NCBI GenBank assembly: GCA_945862065.1
Contig: CAMAWT010000021.1
Span: 1-41,889 of the forward strand
Direction of reading: 5' to 3'
DNA from: Flavobacterium psychrophilum
Lineage (GTDB): Bacteria; Bacteroidota; Bacteroidia; Flavobacteriales; Flavobacteriaceae
Length of the DNA: 41,889 bases
Shown here: positions 24,136 through 31,685 of the stretch, one piece after another
Numbering within the stretch: position 1 is the first letter of the stretch
Layout of the letters: each line of letters opens with the position of its first letter
Program-made: the position numbers and the translations under genes
The notes under the pieces: generated by a model
Databases searched by the model: none
What the model saw: the letters and a program-made list of their open reading frames with translations, nothing else
What the model was told of the DNA's origin: nothing

Positions 24136-24198
24136 CTATGTTTTATTTTTTGTTGTTTGTTTATTGTCTGTTGGTGTCGTCTGATAGCCTTGCCTGTA

Positions 24199-24354
24199 AC
24201 TGTATATCTTCAAACTAAAGTGAACTTTTCCTAAGAGAGTATTTAGTTAATATTTCAAAGATAAATGTTTTTTTTTGATTTTTGTTAATTTTAATTTTGA
24301 AAACACTCTCTTAGTTTTTGACTAAATCAGTACACTTTTTGCTGACGATTTACA
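24199..24354. repeat. Left inverted repeat (MITE-like) of the WYL/AAA/DUF2130 unit
   Basis: About 154 bp, inverted relative to 29463-29590. Shared blocks include TGTAT(A/G)TCTTCAAACTAAAG, GAGAGTATTTAGTTAAT, GAAAACACTCTCTTAGTTT, TTTGACTAAATCA, ACACTTTTTG and GACGATTTACA. Each copy has internal near-inverted ends around CTAAGAGAGT, so it could fold as a MITE. The two copies differ by about 26 bp in the AT-rich centre. Confidence 0.8.
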
Positions 24355-24485
24355 ATGAATATCTAAAAAAAAATAACCCAAATGAACAATGGAAAAATTT
24401 ATGGATTAATAAAATTATAAATTCAAGACAAGCCAATAAAGGTTACAGTGCTAATTGTGTTTTAAAGTTTTTACAAAAAATATAA
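24351..24485 (+). pseudogene. C-terminal fragment of an unidentified gene
   Basis: An open plus-strand frame of 44 codons begins inside the last bases of the left inverted repeat and ends at TAA 24483-24485, reading NNPNEQWKNLWINKIINSRQ, then ANKGYSANCVLKFLQKI. It has normal residue usage but no start or promoter, so it looks like the tail of a broken gene. The family is unknown. Confidence 0.5.
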
Positions 24486-24487
24486 AA

Positions 24488-25489
24488 TCAATCCAACCAC
24501 TCACAATTTTTACCAAATCTACCAAGTATAAAGTCAATTTCAGGATTGTCCCATACAGCTATTTGAATAATAACATAGTTTTCTTTATTCTCAATCACCT
24601 TTTGCGAATGATGTAGCTTTTTATTTAGTACAATTCCTTTAGCCCAATCATAAAATTTAAATTTATAAACTCTTAATTCATTTTTTGGGTCATACCATAT
24701 CCCAATACTATGCTTCAATTTATTGTTTAAATCACTCTTTTTATAAAACTCATCATGATTAAAGGTAATTTTTTTTAAATCACCCAAACCATCTTCTGTT
24801 TCATAGTAGGCTTCTTCAACTTCAAAATTTAAGAAAGTATCCAGGCAATAATTTTTTAAAATATTATCAGCTATTCCTGTTTCACTATCAATATCAAGTC
24901 CTAATAAATAATAGCGATTATCGTAAAGTCTAATTTGTAGGGGAGCAATGTTTTTCGATTTTTGTACTCCTTCTTTATTTGTATACCAATATTTAACCGC
25001 TATGCCTTGTTTAGCAAATGAAATAAGTTTTCCAGCCAGTAAAATGATTTTATTATGATTATTGATTTCAGGTTCCGTTTTTACAAAAAACTTTGAATCA
25101 AGTAGGTCTTTTTCTTTAAAACCATATTCTTGTGCAACTAATTCTTTAATTTTTTTTATGGTTGGCAAATCATCTTCTGTTTGCATATTGCCAAAAATTA
25201 AAGGAAATGCATTTTTTTCATCTTTACTAAGAATCAATTTATTTGGTATAAAATTTAGTTTTAGAGTTCGCTCATGACCATCAAAACCAAATAAAAATTC
25301 ATAATCTTCTTGAATCATGGTGTCAATTATTCGATCTAAAGTTTTTAAACTCTTTTTTTCAAAACCCTCAGACAATAAATAATTATTAAATTTTTCTAAA
25401 AGCTTTGATTTTAAAACATAATCTGAATATTGATTGAAAATTTTTTCAATTATCAATTTATAATTTTGGTATACTCCATTTGTTTTCAT
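24488..25489 (-). CDS. WYL-domain transcriptional regulator
   Basis: A 333-residue regulator. An N-terminal winged helix (about 1-75, with SLKTLDRIIDTMIQEDYEFLFGF) is followed by a WYL domain (AVKYWYTNKEGVQKSKNIAPLQIRLYDNRYYLLG, about 152-185) and a C-terminal WCX-like extension ending WDNPEIDFILGRFGKNCEWL. It is a clear paralogue of the protein at 31686-32684. WYL proteins often repress defence operons and sense nucleic acids or nucleotides. It diverges from the AAA ATPase operon, with a dyad at 25533-25546 and its own minus-strand promoter, a TTG 18 bp before TATCTTTG. Confidence 0.9.
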   Translation of the reverse strand: MKTNGVYQNYKLIIEKIFNQYSDYVLKSKLLEKFNNYLLSEGFEKKSLKTLDRIIDTMIQEDYEFLFGFDGHERTLKLNFIPNKLILSKDEKNAFPLIFGNMQTEDDLPTIKKIKELVAQEYGFKEKDLLDSKFFVKTEPEINNHNKIILLAGKLISFAKQGIAVKYWYTNKEGVQKSKNIAPLQIRLYDNRYYLLGLDIDSETGIADNILKNYCLDTFLNFEVEEAYYETEDGLGDLKKITFNHDEFYKKSDLNNKLKHSIGIWYDPKNELRVYKFKFYDWAKGIVLNKKLHHSQKVIENKENYVIIQIAVWDNPEIDFILGRFGKNCEWLD

Positions 25490-25532
25490 TTTCTACTTTT
25501 TTACAAAGATAATAATTTCAATATCACAACAA

Positions 25533-25565
25533 AGACATTTTTGTCTATCATACTATTTATCTTTG
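25533..25565 (+). promoter_or_regulatory. Operator E and -7 box of the AAA ATPase operon
   Basis: AGACATTTTTGTCT (25533-25546, 4-bp spacer), an 11-bp gap, then TATCTTTG (25558-25565). On the minus strand the same dyad lies just upstream of a canonical promoter for the WYL gene (TTG, 18 bp, TATCTTTG). Confidence 0.75.
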
Positions 25566-25575
25566 TCCCATCAAA

Positions 25576-25642
25576 GCAAGAGTCGCTAACCTAGTTTTAG
25601 TGGATTAATTTAATTCTTGGAGGTGCGAGACCTCCCTCTTGC
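25576..25642 (+). promoter_or_regulatory. Structured 5' leader of the AAA ATPase operon
   Basis: GCAAGAG (25576-25582) pairs with CTCTTGC (25636-25642). Inside, GGAGGT (25619-25624) pairs with ACCTCC (25630-25635) over the loop GCGAG. The outer stem begins about 10 bp after the -7 box, so the whole structure would occupy the start of the mRNA, 21 bp before the ATG. Confidence 0.6.
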
Positions 25643-25663
25643 ACTAATTTAAATCACTATACT

Positions 25664-27316
25664 ATGAGTAATTTACAATTCGACAAATTAAAATTCATTG
25701 AGTATGTTGTTGGAGAAAGTTTTGGCACTAATAACAACGAGACACTCATGCAACAAGCTGAGATTAAAGAATTGCAAAAATTCTTTAAAGTTAATTACAA
25801 TGAGTTGGTAGTTCTTTCCATACTCATAGAAGGTGGAATTCGTCAAGAAGAACAGGGTATTGATGCCTTTTTGGAATACTTTGGCGGTGGTTTATCAGGT
25901 ATAAAACATATTAATAAGGCCCTACATTCTCTAATTTCCAAAGGATATGTGGTATCAACCACAAAAAATAAGTTTAGCAAAACCCTAATCAAACAAACGT
26001 TTCAAGTAGATGAGAAAATCTATGAGGCTTTATTGGAAAATAAGCAAGAAAGACTGGAATTTAAACCTGCAGAAAACTTCAATCAATTATTAAAGAATGT
26101 AAATGAAATTTTCAGAAAGCGAAAAGATGGTTGTTTTGATGCTGAAACACTAAAAAAATTGGTTGAGCGTGAATTAACCGCTGCAAAAAAAAATGATGCA
26201 CTTAATTGGCTGAACAGTTTTTCAGAATTAAAACTTGAAGATAAAATTCTATTTCTATTGGCTGCCTATACACATCAAAAAGATGAGGAACAAATCGATT
26301 TAGAATTTCACATTAAACAAATTGAAGACAATTTTTCAAAACAAAAAGCATTTAGGGATAGTATTGCAAATAAGACTTCTTTATTAGTAACAAACGATTT
26401 ACTTCTTAAAGAAGAAGATGGTTTTGTTTTTGATGAATTTGTAGGATTAACAGAAAAATCCAAAAATGCTTTGTTTCAAAAGGAAAACAATAAAGCAAAA
26501 AAGAAAGCATTTTCAACAGCTACAATTTTACAGCCAGAAGATATTTTTTTAGAGGACCTTTTTTATAATGAATCAGAATGGTCTCAAATCAACACAATAG
26601 AAAAGATATTGAGTAAAGAAAAACACCAATTGGTTGTCAACCAATTAGAAGAAAATGGATTAGCAAAAGGTATCTCAATTTTATTTAATGGTTTTTCTGG
26701 TACTGGAAAAACAGCAACTGCTAAGAGATTGGCTAAAATAACAAATCGTCCTCTTTTTTGTGTGGATGTAGAAAAAATTTCCAACAAGTGGATAGGTGAT
26801 ACAGAAAAGAATACTAAAAAAATCTTCGACGAATACTATGAATTTTCAAAAGAATGTGATTTAACACCTATCCTTTTCTTTAATGAAGATAGTATATTTT
26901 CAAAGCGAGTAGAAGTAGGCCATTCAAGTGATCGAACTCATAATAGCATGCAAAATATTTTGTTAGAACAAATGGAGCAATTTTCAGGAATTTCAATTGT
27001 TACCAGTAACCATGCAGAAAAATTGGATAAAGCATTCGAAAGACGTTTTCTTTATAAAGTCGAATTTGAAAAGCCTACAAAAGAAACACAATTTAGTTTG
27101 CTATCCAATGCTTTTCAAAACATCTCAAAGGATACAATCAACACTATTTTAGAAGATTATTCCTTTACAGGCGGACAAATTTATAATATCCGTAAAAAAT
27201 ATATCATGCAATGCATCATTGAGGATGGTAATTTAGATGAACTTTTTATCAAACTTTGTAAAGAAGAATCAGTAACAAAGACCAGTCAAAAAATCGGATT
27301 TAACATTAATAACTAG
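25664..27316 (+). CDS. AAA-family ATPase
   Basis: A 550-residue ATPase. The N-terminal 330 residues are a helical domain of unknown type. The AAA core has Walker A GFSGTGKTA (about 343-351), Walker B PILFFNEDS (about 401-409), a SNHAEKLDKAFERRF sensor 1/arginine-finger region, and a C-terminal SFTGGQIYNIRKK sensor 2 region. In Walker B the usual Asp-Glu reads Asn-Glu, and one residue appears missing before the Asp. It heads an operon with two small genes and a DUF2130 gene, next to a WYL regulator, which suggests a defence or stress unit. Confidence 0.85.
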   Translation: MSNLQFDKLKFIEYVVGESFGTNNNETLMQQAEIKELQKFFKVNYNELVVLSILIEGGIRQEEQGIDAFLEYFGGGLSGIKHINKALHSLISKGYVVSTTKNKFSKTLIKQTFQVDEKIYEALLENKQERLEFKPAENFNQLLKNVNEIFRKRKDGCFDAETLKKLVERELTAAKKNDALNWLNSFSELKLEDKILFLLAAYTHQKDEEQIDLEFHIKQIEDNFSKQKAFRDSIANKTSLLVTNDLLLKEEDGFVFDEFVGLTEKSKNALFQKENNKAKKKAFSTATILQPEDIFLEDLFYNESEWSQINTIEKILSKEKHQLVVNQLEENGLAKGISILFNGFSGTGKTATAKRLAKITNRPLFCVDVEKISNKWIGDTEKNTKKIFDEYYEFSKECDLTPILFFNEDSIFSKRVEVGHSSDRTHNSMQNILLEQMEQFSGISIVTSNHAEKLDKAFERRFLYKVEFEKPTKETQFSLLSNAFQNISKDTINTILEDYSFTGGQIYNIRKKYIMQCIIEDGNLDELFIKLCKEESVTKTSQKIGFNINN

Positions 27317-27321
27317 AAACA

Positions 27322-27639
27322 ATGGAAAAAACTATTCGATCATATTTGAACTCACTAATCGTAATTTTTATCTTTTACTTTGCCACAAGGGGAATAGTAA
27401 AATTATTTTGGAATCACAATAACAGAGAGGTTGTTAAAGCCCGAACATTTATATTGTTCACTTGTTTATTTATAGGTTCTTTCTTCTATATTGTTATAAC
27501 TTACCATTTAGCAGAAGGTAAAACTGTGATGGTTCAATTTTTTTATAAGATTTATTTATTCCTAGCGTTTTTGTATATTGTCGTGGGATTAATATATGAT
27601 ATAATCAGTAGTTCCAACTTAACTTCTAAAAACCACTAA
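27322..27639 (+). CDS. Membrane protein (3 TM)
   Basis: A 105-residue protein with three hydrophobic helices (about residues 9-28, 42-61 and 76-95) separated by short polar loops. It starts 5 bp after the AAA ATPase stop and ends 3 bp before the next gene, so it is in the same operon. Not recognised. It could be the membrane-acting component of the unit. Confidence 0.65.
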   Translation: MEKTIRSYLNSLIVIFIFYFATRGIVKLFWNHNNREVVKARTFILFTCLFIGSFFYIVITYHLAEGKTVMVQFFYKIYLFLAFLYIVVGLIYDIISSSNLTSKNH

Positions 27640-27642
27640 TAA

Positions 27643-28074
27643 ATGGAAATAAATAATACTTTCAATGGTAGATTCAATTATACTTATAAAGAAACAGGGT
27701 ATAATGAACAAGATTTTAAAAAAGTTTACGATGCGCAAAAAAGAAGTATAGATTGTGTTTTAAAACTGCCAAATGAGAATGAAAAATGCATCATTGAAAT
27801 GATTTTCGAAACTCCAGATGGAAAATACAAAGATTTTGTTTCAAGTGATATAAAAAACATTGTCGTAAACGGTTCTGATTTATTATATTTAGGAATTCAT
27901 TTTAAGGAGTATATTACAACAGACGATATTGTAATTATAAATGGAGATTTTATACTTGAAATTAAAGAGGAATCAGATGGTTTTCATAATTTTAATTTTA
28001 GTATTGAAATAGAAAATCTAGAAATTATCAATGTAATTGAAAATCAAAAATTAATAGTAAAAAATAATATTTAA
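27643..28074 (+). CDS. Hypothetical protein of the AAA/DUF2130 operon
   Basis: A 143-residue acidic protein of mainly beta character ([38 protein letters not shown]), not recognised. The spacing of 3 bp upstream and 23 bp downstream places it firmly in the operon between the membrane protein and DUF2130. Cytoplasmic, with no signal or TM helix. Confidence 0.65.
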   Translation: MEINNTFNGRFNYTYKETGYNEQDFKKVYDAQKRSIDCVLKLPNENEKCIIEMIFETPDGKYKDFVSSDIKNIVVNGSDLLYLGIHFKEYITTDDIVIINGDFILEIKEESDGFHNFNFSIEIENLEIINVIENQKLIVKNNI

Positions 28075-28097
28075 TTATAAATTCAAAAAATTATACA

Positions 28098-29300
28098 ATG
28101 AATGAAATAATCTGTCCAAATTGTAAAACGCCCTTTACAATCGACGAAAGCGGTTATGCTGATATTGCAAAACAAATTAAAGACCATTTGTTTGAAGAAG
28201 AAGTTCAGAAACGCCTTTCGATAGCCGAAAGAGAAAAAGAAAGTGCCGTGAAATTAGCAGAAGCTACTATAAAAAATTCACTTCAAGAAACTCTTCAAAA
28301 GAAAGAAAATGAAATTGCTCAAATTAAAGCACAATTGGATAATGCAGAAATTCAAAAAAAACTTTCTGTTACTGAAGCCGTTCAAAAAATTGAAAAAGAA
28401 CGAGATACATTAGCCAATGAAGTTAAAACCAAAGAACTCGAAAAACAAAATTTAGAAAGTACTTTAAAACAGCAATTTAATTCTGAATTACAAAATAAAG
28501 AAGCCATCATCAAATACAAAGAAGAAGAAATTGCGCGTATAAAAGAAATGAAAGCCAAACTTTCCACTAAAATGATTGGTGAAACTTTAGAAATACATTG
28601 TGAAAATGAGTTTAACAAATTACGACCAACAGCTTTTCCAAAAGCCTATTTTGAAAAAGATAACGATGCTAAGTCAGGAAGTAAAGGAGATTATATTTAT
28701 AAAGAATTTGATGAACAAGGCAACGAAATCATTTCCATCATGTTTGAAATGAAAAATGAAGCAGATACAACGGCTTCAAAAAAACGCAACGATGATTTCA
28801 TAAAAGAATTAGACAAAGATCGTACTGAAAAAAAATGCGAATATGCTGTTTTAGTATCTATGTTAGAATCGGAAAGCGAATTATATAATACGGGTATAGT
28901 TGATGTGTCTTATAAATACCCTAAAATGTATGTAGTGCGTCCTCAGTTTTTTATACCAATTATTACGTTATTACGCAATGCAGCCATGAGTTCGATGCAA
29001 TACAAATCTGAATTGGCATTGGTGCGAAGTCAAAACATCGACATTACCCATTTTGAAGATAAAATGAATAAGTTCAAAGAAGGTTTTGCAAGAAACTATG
29101 ATTTAGCAAGTCGAAAGTTTAATGAGGCTATTGACGGCATTGATAAAACAATTAAAGAATTAGAAAAAACTAAAGCCGCATTATTGTCTTCTGAAAACAA
29201 TCTACGATTAGCAAACGAAAAAACGGAAGATTTAACAATTAAGAAGTTAACTCATAATAACCCCACTATGAAAGCGAAGTTTGATGAGTTGGGTAATTAA
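28098..29300 (+). CDS. DUF2130 protein
   Basis: A 400-residue protein matching DUF2130: an N-terminal single CxxC zinc-ribbon-like motif (CPNCKTPF, residues 6-13), a long coiled coil (about 30-155), then the conserved domain [32 protein letters not shown] and [20 protein letters not shown]. The D and E-x-K pattern hints at a PD-(D/E)XK nuclease fold, which is inference. A coiled-coil tail follows. It is the last gene of the AAA operon and is followed by a terminator at 29316-29356. A partial duplicate lies at 22108-22261. Confidence 0.85.
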   Translation: MNEIICPNCKTPFTIDESGYADIAKQIKDHLFEEEVQKRLSIAEREKESAVKLAEATIKNSLQETLQKKENEIAQIKAQLDNAEIQKKLSVTEAVQKIEKERDTLANEVKTKELEKQNLESTLKQQFNSELQNKEAIIKYKEEEIARIKEMKAKLSTKMIGETLEIHCENEFNKLRPTAFPKAYFEKDNDAKSGSKGDYIYKEFDEQGNEIISIMFEMKNEADTTASKKRNDDFIKELDKDRTEKKCEYAVLVSMLESESELYNTGIVDVSYKYPKMYVVRPQFFIPIITLLRNAAMSSMQYKSELALVRSQNIDITHFEDKMNKFKEGFARNYDLASRKFNEAIDGIDKTIKELEKTKAALLSSENNLRLANEKTEDLTIKKLTHNNPTMKAKFDELGN

Positions 29301-29315
29301 TTCATTTTAATTATA

Positions 29316-29356
29316 ATCCCCATTTTTTCATATTTGACAAGTGGGGATTTTTTTTT
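29316..29356 (+). terminator. Terminator after the DUF2130 gene
   Basis: ATCCCCA (29316-29322) pairs with TGGGGAT (29342-29348), followed by a run of T. The loop is 19 bases and AT-rich. Confidence 0.7.
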
Positions 29357-29377
29357 ATATTATTGTAAAAAATAATT

Positions 29378-29467
29378 ATGGAAAATAAAATTGAATTTAA
29401 AAGCCCTTTTAATATTTACATCTTAGACAAAGTTTTAGAACAAAAATTAAAAAACCCTAGGATGTAA
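29378..29467 (+). pseudogene. N-terminal gene fragment cut by the right inverted repeat
   Basis: An ATG frame of 29 codons (MENKIEFKSPFNIYILDKVL, then EQKLKNPRM) ends at a TAA that lies inside the first bases of the right inverted repeat. It looks like the start of a real gene whose remainder was lost. The family is unknown. It mirrors the C-terminal fragment at 24351-24485, also directly at an inner repeat edge. Confidence 0.55.
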
Positions 29468-29590
29468 ATCGTCATCAAAAAGTGTATTGATTTAGTCAAA
29501 AACTAAGAGAGTGTTTTCAAAAATTATTAAATTTGAATTATTAACTAAATACTCTCTTTGGAAAAATATACTTTAGTTTGAAGACATACA
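29463..29590. repeat. Right inverted repeat (MITE-like)
   Basis: About 128 bp, the inverted partner of 24199-24354. It reads TGTAAATCGTC, then AAAAAGTGTA, TGATTTAGTCAAAAACTAAG, AGAGTGTTTTC, ATTAACTAAATACTCTC, CTTTAGTTTGAAGACATACA. Confidence 0.8.
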
Positions 29591-29619
29591 TTAGAAACTG
29601 TATAAAAATGGTAAACGCC

Positions 29620-30702
29620 CTATTTCAATTTATAGAAAGTACTTCTTCCGCTTCCTTGTTGTTCTAAAATATTTTTTTTAATCAAATCTTGTAAATCCCT
29701 CAAAGCTGTATCGGTTGATATTTTTGCAATTTTCGCATATTTGGATACGCTTAGTATGCCAAAGAAATCATCCAAAAGCAACTGTAGTATTTTCTGTTGA
29801 CGAGCATTAAATGAAGTTTCTTTATTCGTTTCCCAAAATTGAGCACGAGCCATTGTTTTTTTGATAGTTTCATCTGTTTGCTCCATGGAATGCATCAAAC
29901 AATCCAAAAACCATATTAGCCATGCTGTAATATCAAGGTTTCCTTTTTGAGTACTTTCAAGTATCTCATAATATTTATTTCTTTCTGATTGTATATGTGC
30001 TGACATGGAATAAAACCTTTGTGGGCTTTTATCTGCTCTAGCTAATAGCATATCAGTAATAGCTCTTGCAATACGTCCATTACCATCATCAAAAGGGTGA
30101 ATAGTAATAAACCATAAGTGAGCAAGACCTGCTTTTAAAACAGCATCAAGGTCTGTATATTTTTCAATCCAATCTAAAAAAACATTCATTTCACTTGGTA
30201 CTTTAGAAGCTGGTGGTGCTTCAAAATGTATCGTTTCTTTTCCCATAGCTCCCGATGTAACTTGCATTACATCATCACGCCAATCAGCAGTTTTTATTTT
30301 ATACATTCCGCTTCGTCCTGTTGGGAATAATGCTGCATGCCAATCAAATAGTCGTTCATCTGTTAGAGGAGTATCATAACGTTGAGTAGCATCTAACATC
30401 ATTTCTACAATACCTTCTACATTACGTTCCGCTGGTAATGCTCCAGCAATTTCAATTCCTAATCTTCTCGCTATTGAAGAACGTACTTGTTCTGGGTTTA
30501 GAAATTCTCCTTCTATCTCACTTGACTTCATTACATCCATAGTCAGTGCCTTCAGCATCGTTTCTTCTTGTATCCGAAAACCGAGAGCTTGCATTTGACC
30601 TAATATTTGTCCTTGACGGTGCCTAACCGAACCTAATATTTTTGTTATTAGTTCAGCATCCCATGTGAATTGTGGCCAGTTTTTTTGTTGATGTATATAC
30701 AT
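29620..30702 (-). CDS. Fic-family protein with DUF4172-type N-terminus
   Basis: A 360-residue Fic protein. The catalytic motif HPFDDGNGRIAR is at about residues 202-213, complete with His, Asp, Gly-Asn-Gly and Arg. An N-terminal inhibitory helix has SSEIEG (about 60-65), so this is a class II, self-inhibited enzyme that would AMPylate proteins when released. A winged-helix-like C-terminus (SVSKYAKIAKISTDTALRDLQDL, ending in GSGRSTFYKL) suggests DNA binding. ATG 30702 is preferred over GTG 30708. Four ACCGC-type motifs lie directly upstream, probable autoregulatory sites. Confidence 0.92.
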   Translation of the reverse strand: MYIHQQKNWPQFTWDAELITKILGSVRHRQGQILGQMQALGFRIQEETMLKALTMDVMKSSEIEGEFLNPEQVRSSIARRLGIEIAGALPAERNVEGIVEMMLDATQRYDTPLTDERLFDWHAALFPTGRSGMYKIKTADWRDDVMQVTSGAMGKETIHFEAPPASKVPSEMNVFLDWIEKYTDLDAVLKAGLAHLWFITIHPFDDGNGRIARAITDMLLARADKSPQRFYSMSAHIQSERNKYYEILESTQKGNLDITAWLIWFLDCLMHSMEQTDETIKKTMARAQFWETNKETSFNARQQKILQLLLDDFFGILSVSKYAKIAKISTDTALRDLQDLIKKNILEQQGSGRSTFYKLK

Positions 30703-30705
30703 AAT

Positions 30706-30820
30706 CACCGCTTATTTGCGGTAAAAATAGTTATTTACTACCGCATTATCAAATATTTAATTATTATTTGAATTAATCACCGCATTTTTACGGTAATAAA
30801 ACTTTTAAATCACCGCATTT
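30706..30820. promoter_or_regulatory. Cluster of ACCGCA/TGCGGT operator-like motifs
   Basis: CACCGC then TGCGGTAA at 30706-30724 (inverted pair), ACCGCAT at 30740-30746, AATCACCGCATTTTTACGG at about 30774-30793 (inverted pair), and CACCGCATTT at 30811-30820. They start 3 bp upstream of the Fic start codon. The HTH-bearing Fic protein could bind them. Confidence 0.6.
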
Positions 30821-30934
30821 GGTATATATAAAATAGTCTGAAATGATAACAGCATTGTTAAATAGTTCAAAATCGTTTTTTAAAAGCGATGTTTTTGAGT
30901 TACATTCTTCAAGTTTTTGGGTTTCAATAGTTTC

Positions 30935-31363
30935 TTACTTTTTTATCTTTTTATCATTCAAACAAGGCTTAAACTCTTGAATATATTCGGTTTCTTTTAA
31001 TTGAACGTTAATTCCGTCTTCAAAAGCAACACATTCAATGGTAAAGTTGGAGCAAATAAATGCTTTGGTTTGTTCTTTTAAATCCTTATTCGTTTTGTCT
31101 TTAATATCAAGATCTAAGTAACGCCCTATTTTTCTAACAAATGTAGCTCCTTCAAAGTTAGACCATCCCATTTCTTGCTTGGCTCTGTTTGCTAAATGAC
31201 TTGATTTGGTTAGTTCTGCTTTACCAATATACGCTATTTCACTAGAATAATTATAGTTCAATTTTTTGCATAATGACACCATTAACTCTTGGCTTTTTGG
31301 TCTAATAATATAAAGTCCTTGTTTGCCTTTAAAGGCTTTTAAATAATCAATTACTGTTTCCAT
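30935..31363 (-). CDS. GIY-YIG nuclease-like protein
   Basis: A 142-residue protein with the GIY-YIG pattern: GLYII (about 17-21), AYIGKAEL (about 44-51), LANRAKQEMG, FVRKIGRYLDL, and a C-terminal Glu in ETEYIQEFKPCLND. This is the minimal GIY-YIG endonuclease core as found in small phage or mobile proteins. It is probably co-transcribed with the upstream membrane protein (15-bp gap). A nuclease role in defence is likely but inferred. Confidence 0.75.
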   Translation of the reverse strand: METVIDYLKAFKGKQGLYIIRPKSQELMVSLCKKLNYNYSSEIAYIGKAELTKSSHLANRAKQEMGWSNFEGATFVRKIGRYLDLDIKDKTNKDLKEQTKAFICSNFTIECVAFEDGINVQLKETEYIQEFKPCLNDKKIKK

Positions 31364-31378
31364 AGTTATATATTTAAT

Positions 31379-31576
31379 TTAGTTTGATAAAATTTGATAA
31401 TGATATTGTTGCGATTCTGCTATAAAATACAGAATAACTAAAACAATAAAAGTATATAAAAAACGTATAGGCTTTTCTTTGCACCATAAATACCAGATGT
31501 AAATTATTGCAGAAATTATTAAAATTGCTGCTGCTTTTTTTAACTCTTCAAAAAAACTTTTTTCATTATTTGCCAT
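31379..31576 (-). CDS. Small membrane protein (2 TM)
   Basis: A 65-residue protein with two hydrophobic helices (about 16-31 and 38-54: AAAILIISAIIYIWYLW and FLYTFIVLVILYFIA). It lies upstream of the GIY-YIG gene on the minus strand, 15 bp away. Its promoter box TAGTTTTG (31622-31615) lies 11 bp from operator G, which it shares with the divergent WYL gene. Confidence 0.6.
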   Translation of the reverse strand: MANNEKSFFEELKKAAAILIISAIIYIWYLWCKEKPIRFLYTFIVLVILYFIAESQQYHYQILSN

Positions 31577-31633
31577 AGAAGAAAGGGTTTGAATTTATTT
31601 TGGAATTATTTCAACAAAACTAAAATCTTGTTG

Positions 31634-31666
31634 AGACAAAAAATGACAAAGTTCTTTTTATCTTTG
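31634..31666. promoter_or_regulatory. Operator G: divergent dyad between the WYL gene and the membrane/GIY-YIG operon
   Basis: AGACAAAAAATGACA (31634-31648). Plus strand: a 10-bp gap then TATCTTTG (31659-31666) for the WYL gene. Minus strand: an 11-bp gap then TAGTTTTG (31622-31615) for the 31576 gene. It has the same architecture as operator A. Confidence 0.7.
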
Positions 31667-31685
31667 TTCAGATAATTAAATCATT

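Noticed and set aside
30841..30978. 45-residue plus-strand ORF (MITALLNSSK start) between the Fic and GIY-YIG genes
   Set aside because: It overlaps the end of the GIY-YIG gene on the other strand and shows no promoter or family, so it is probably chance.
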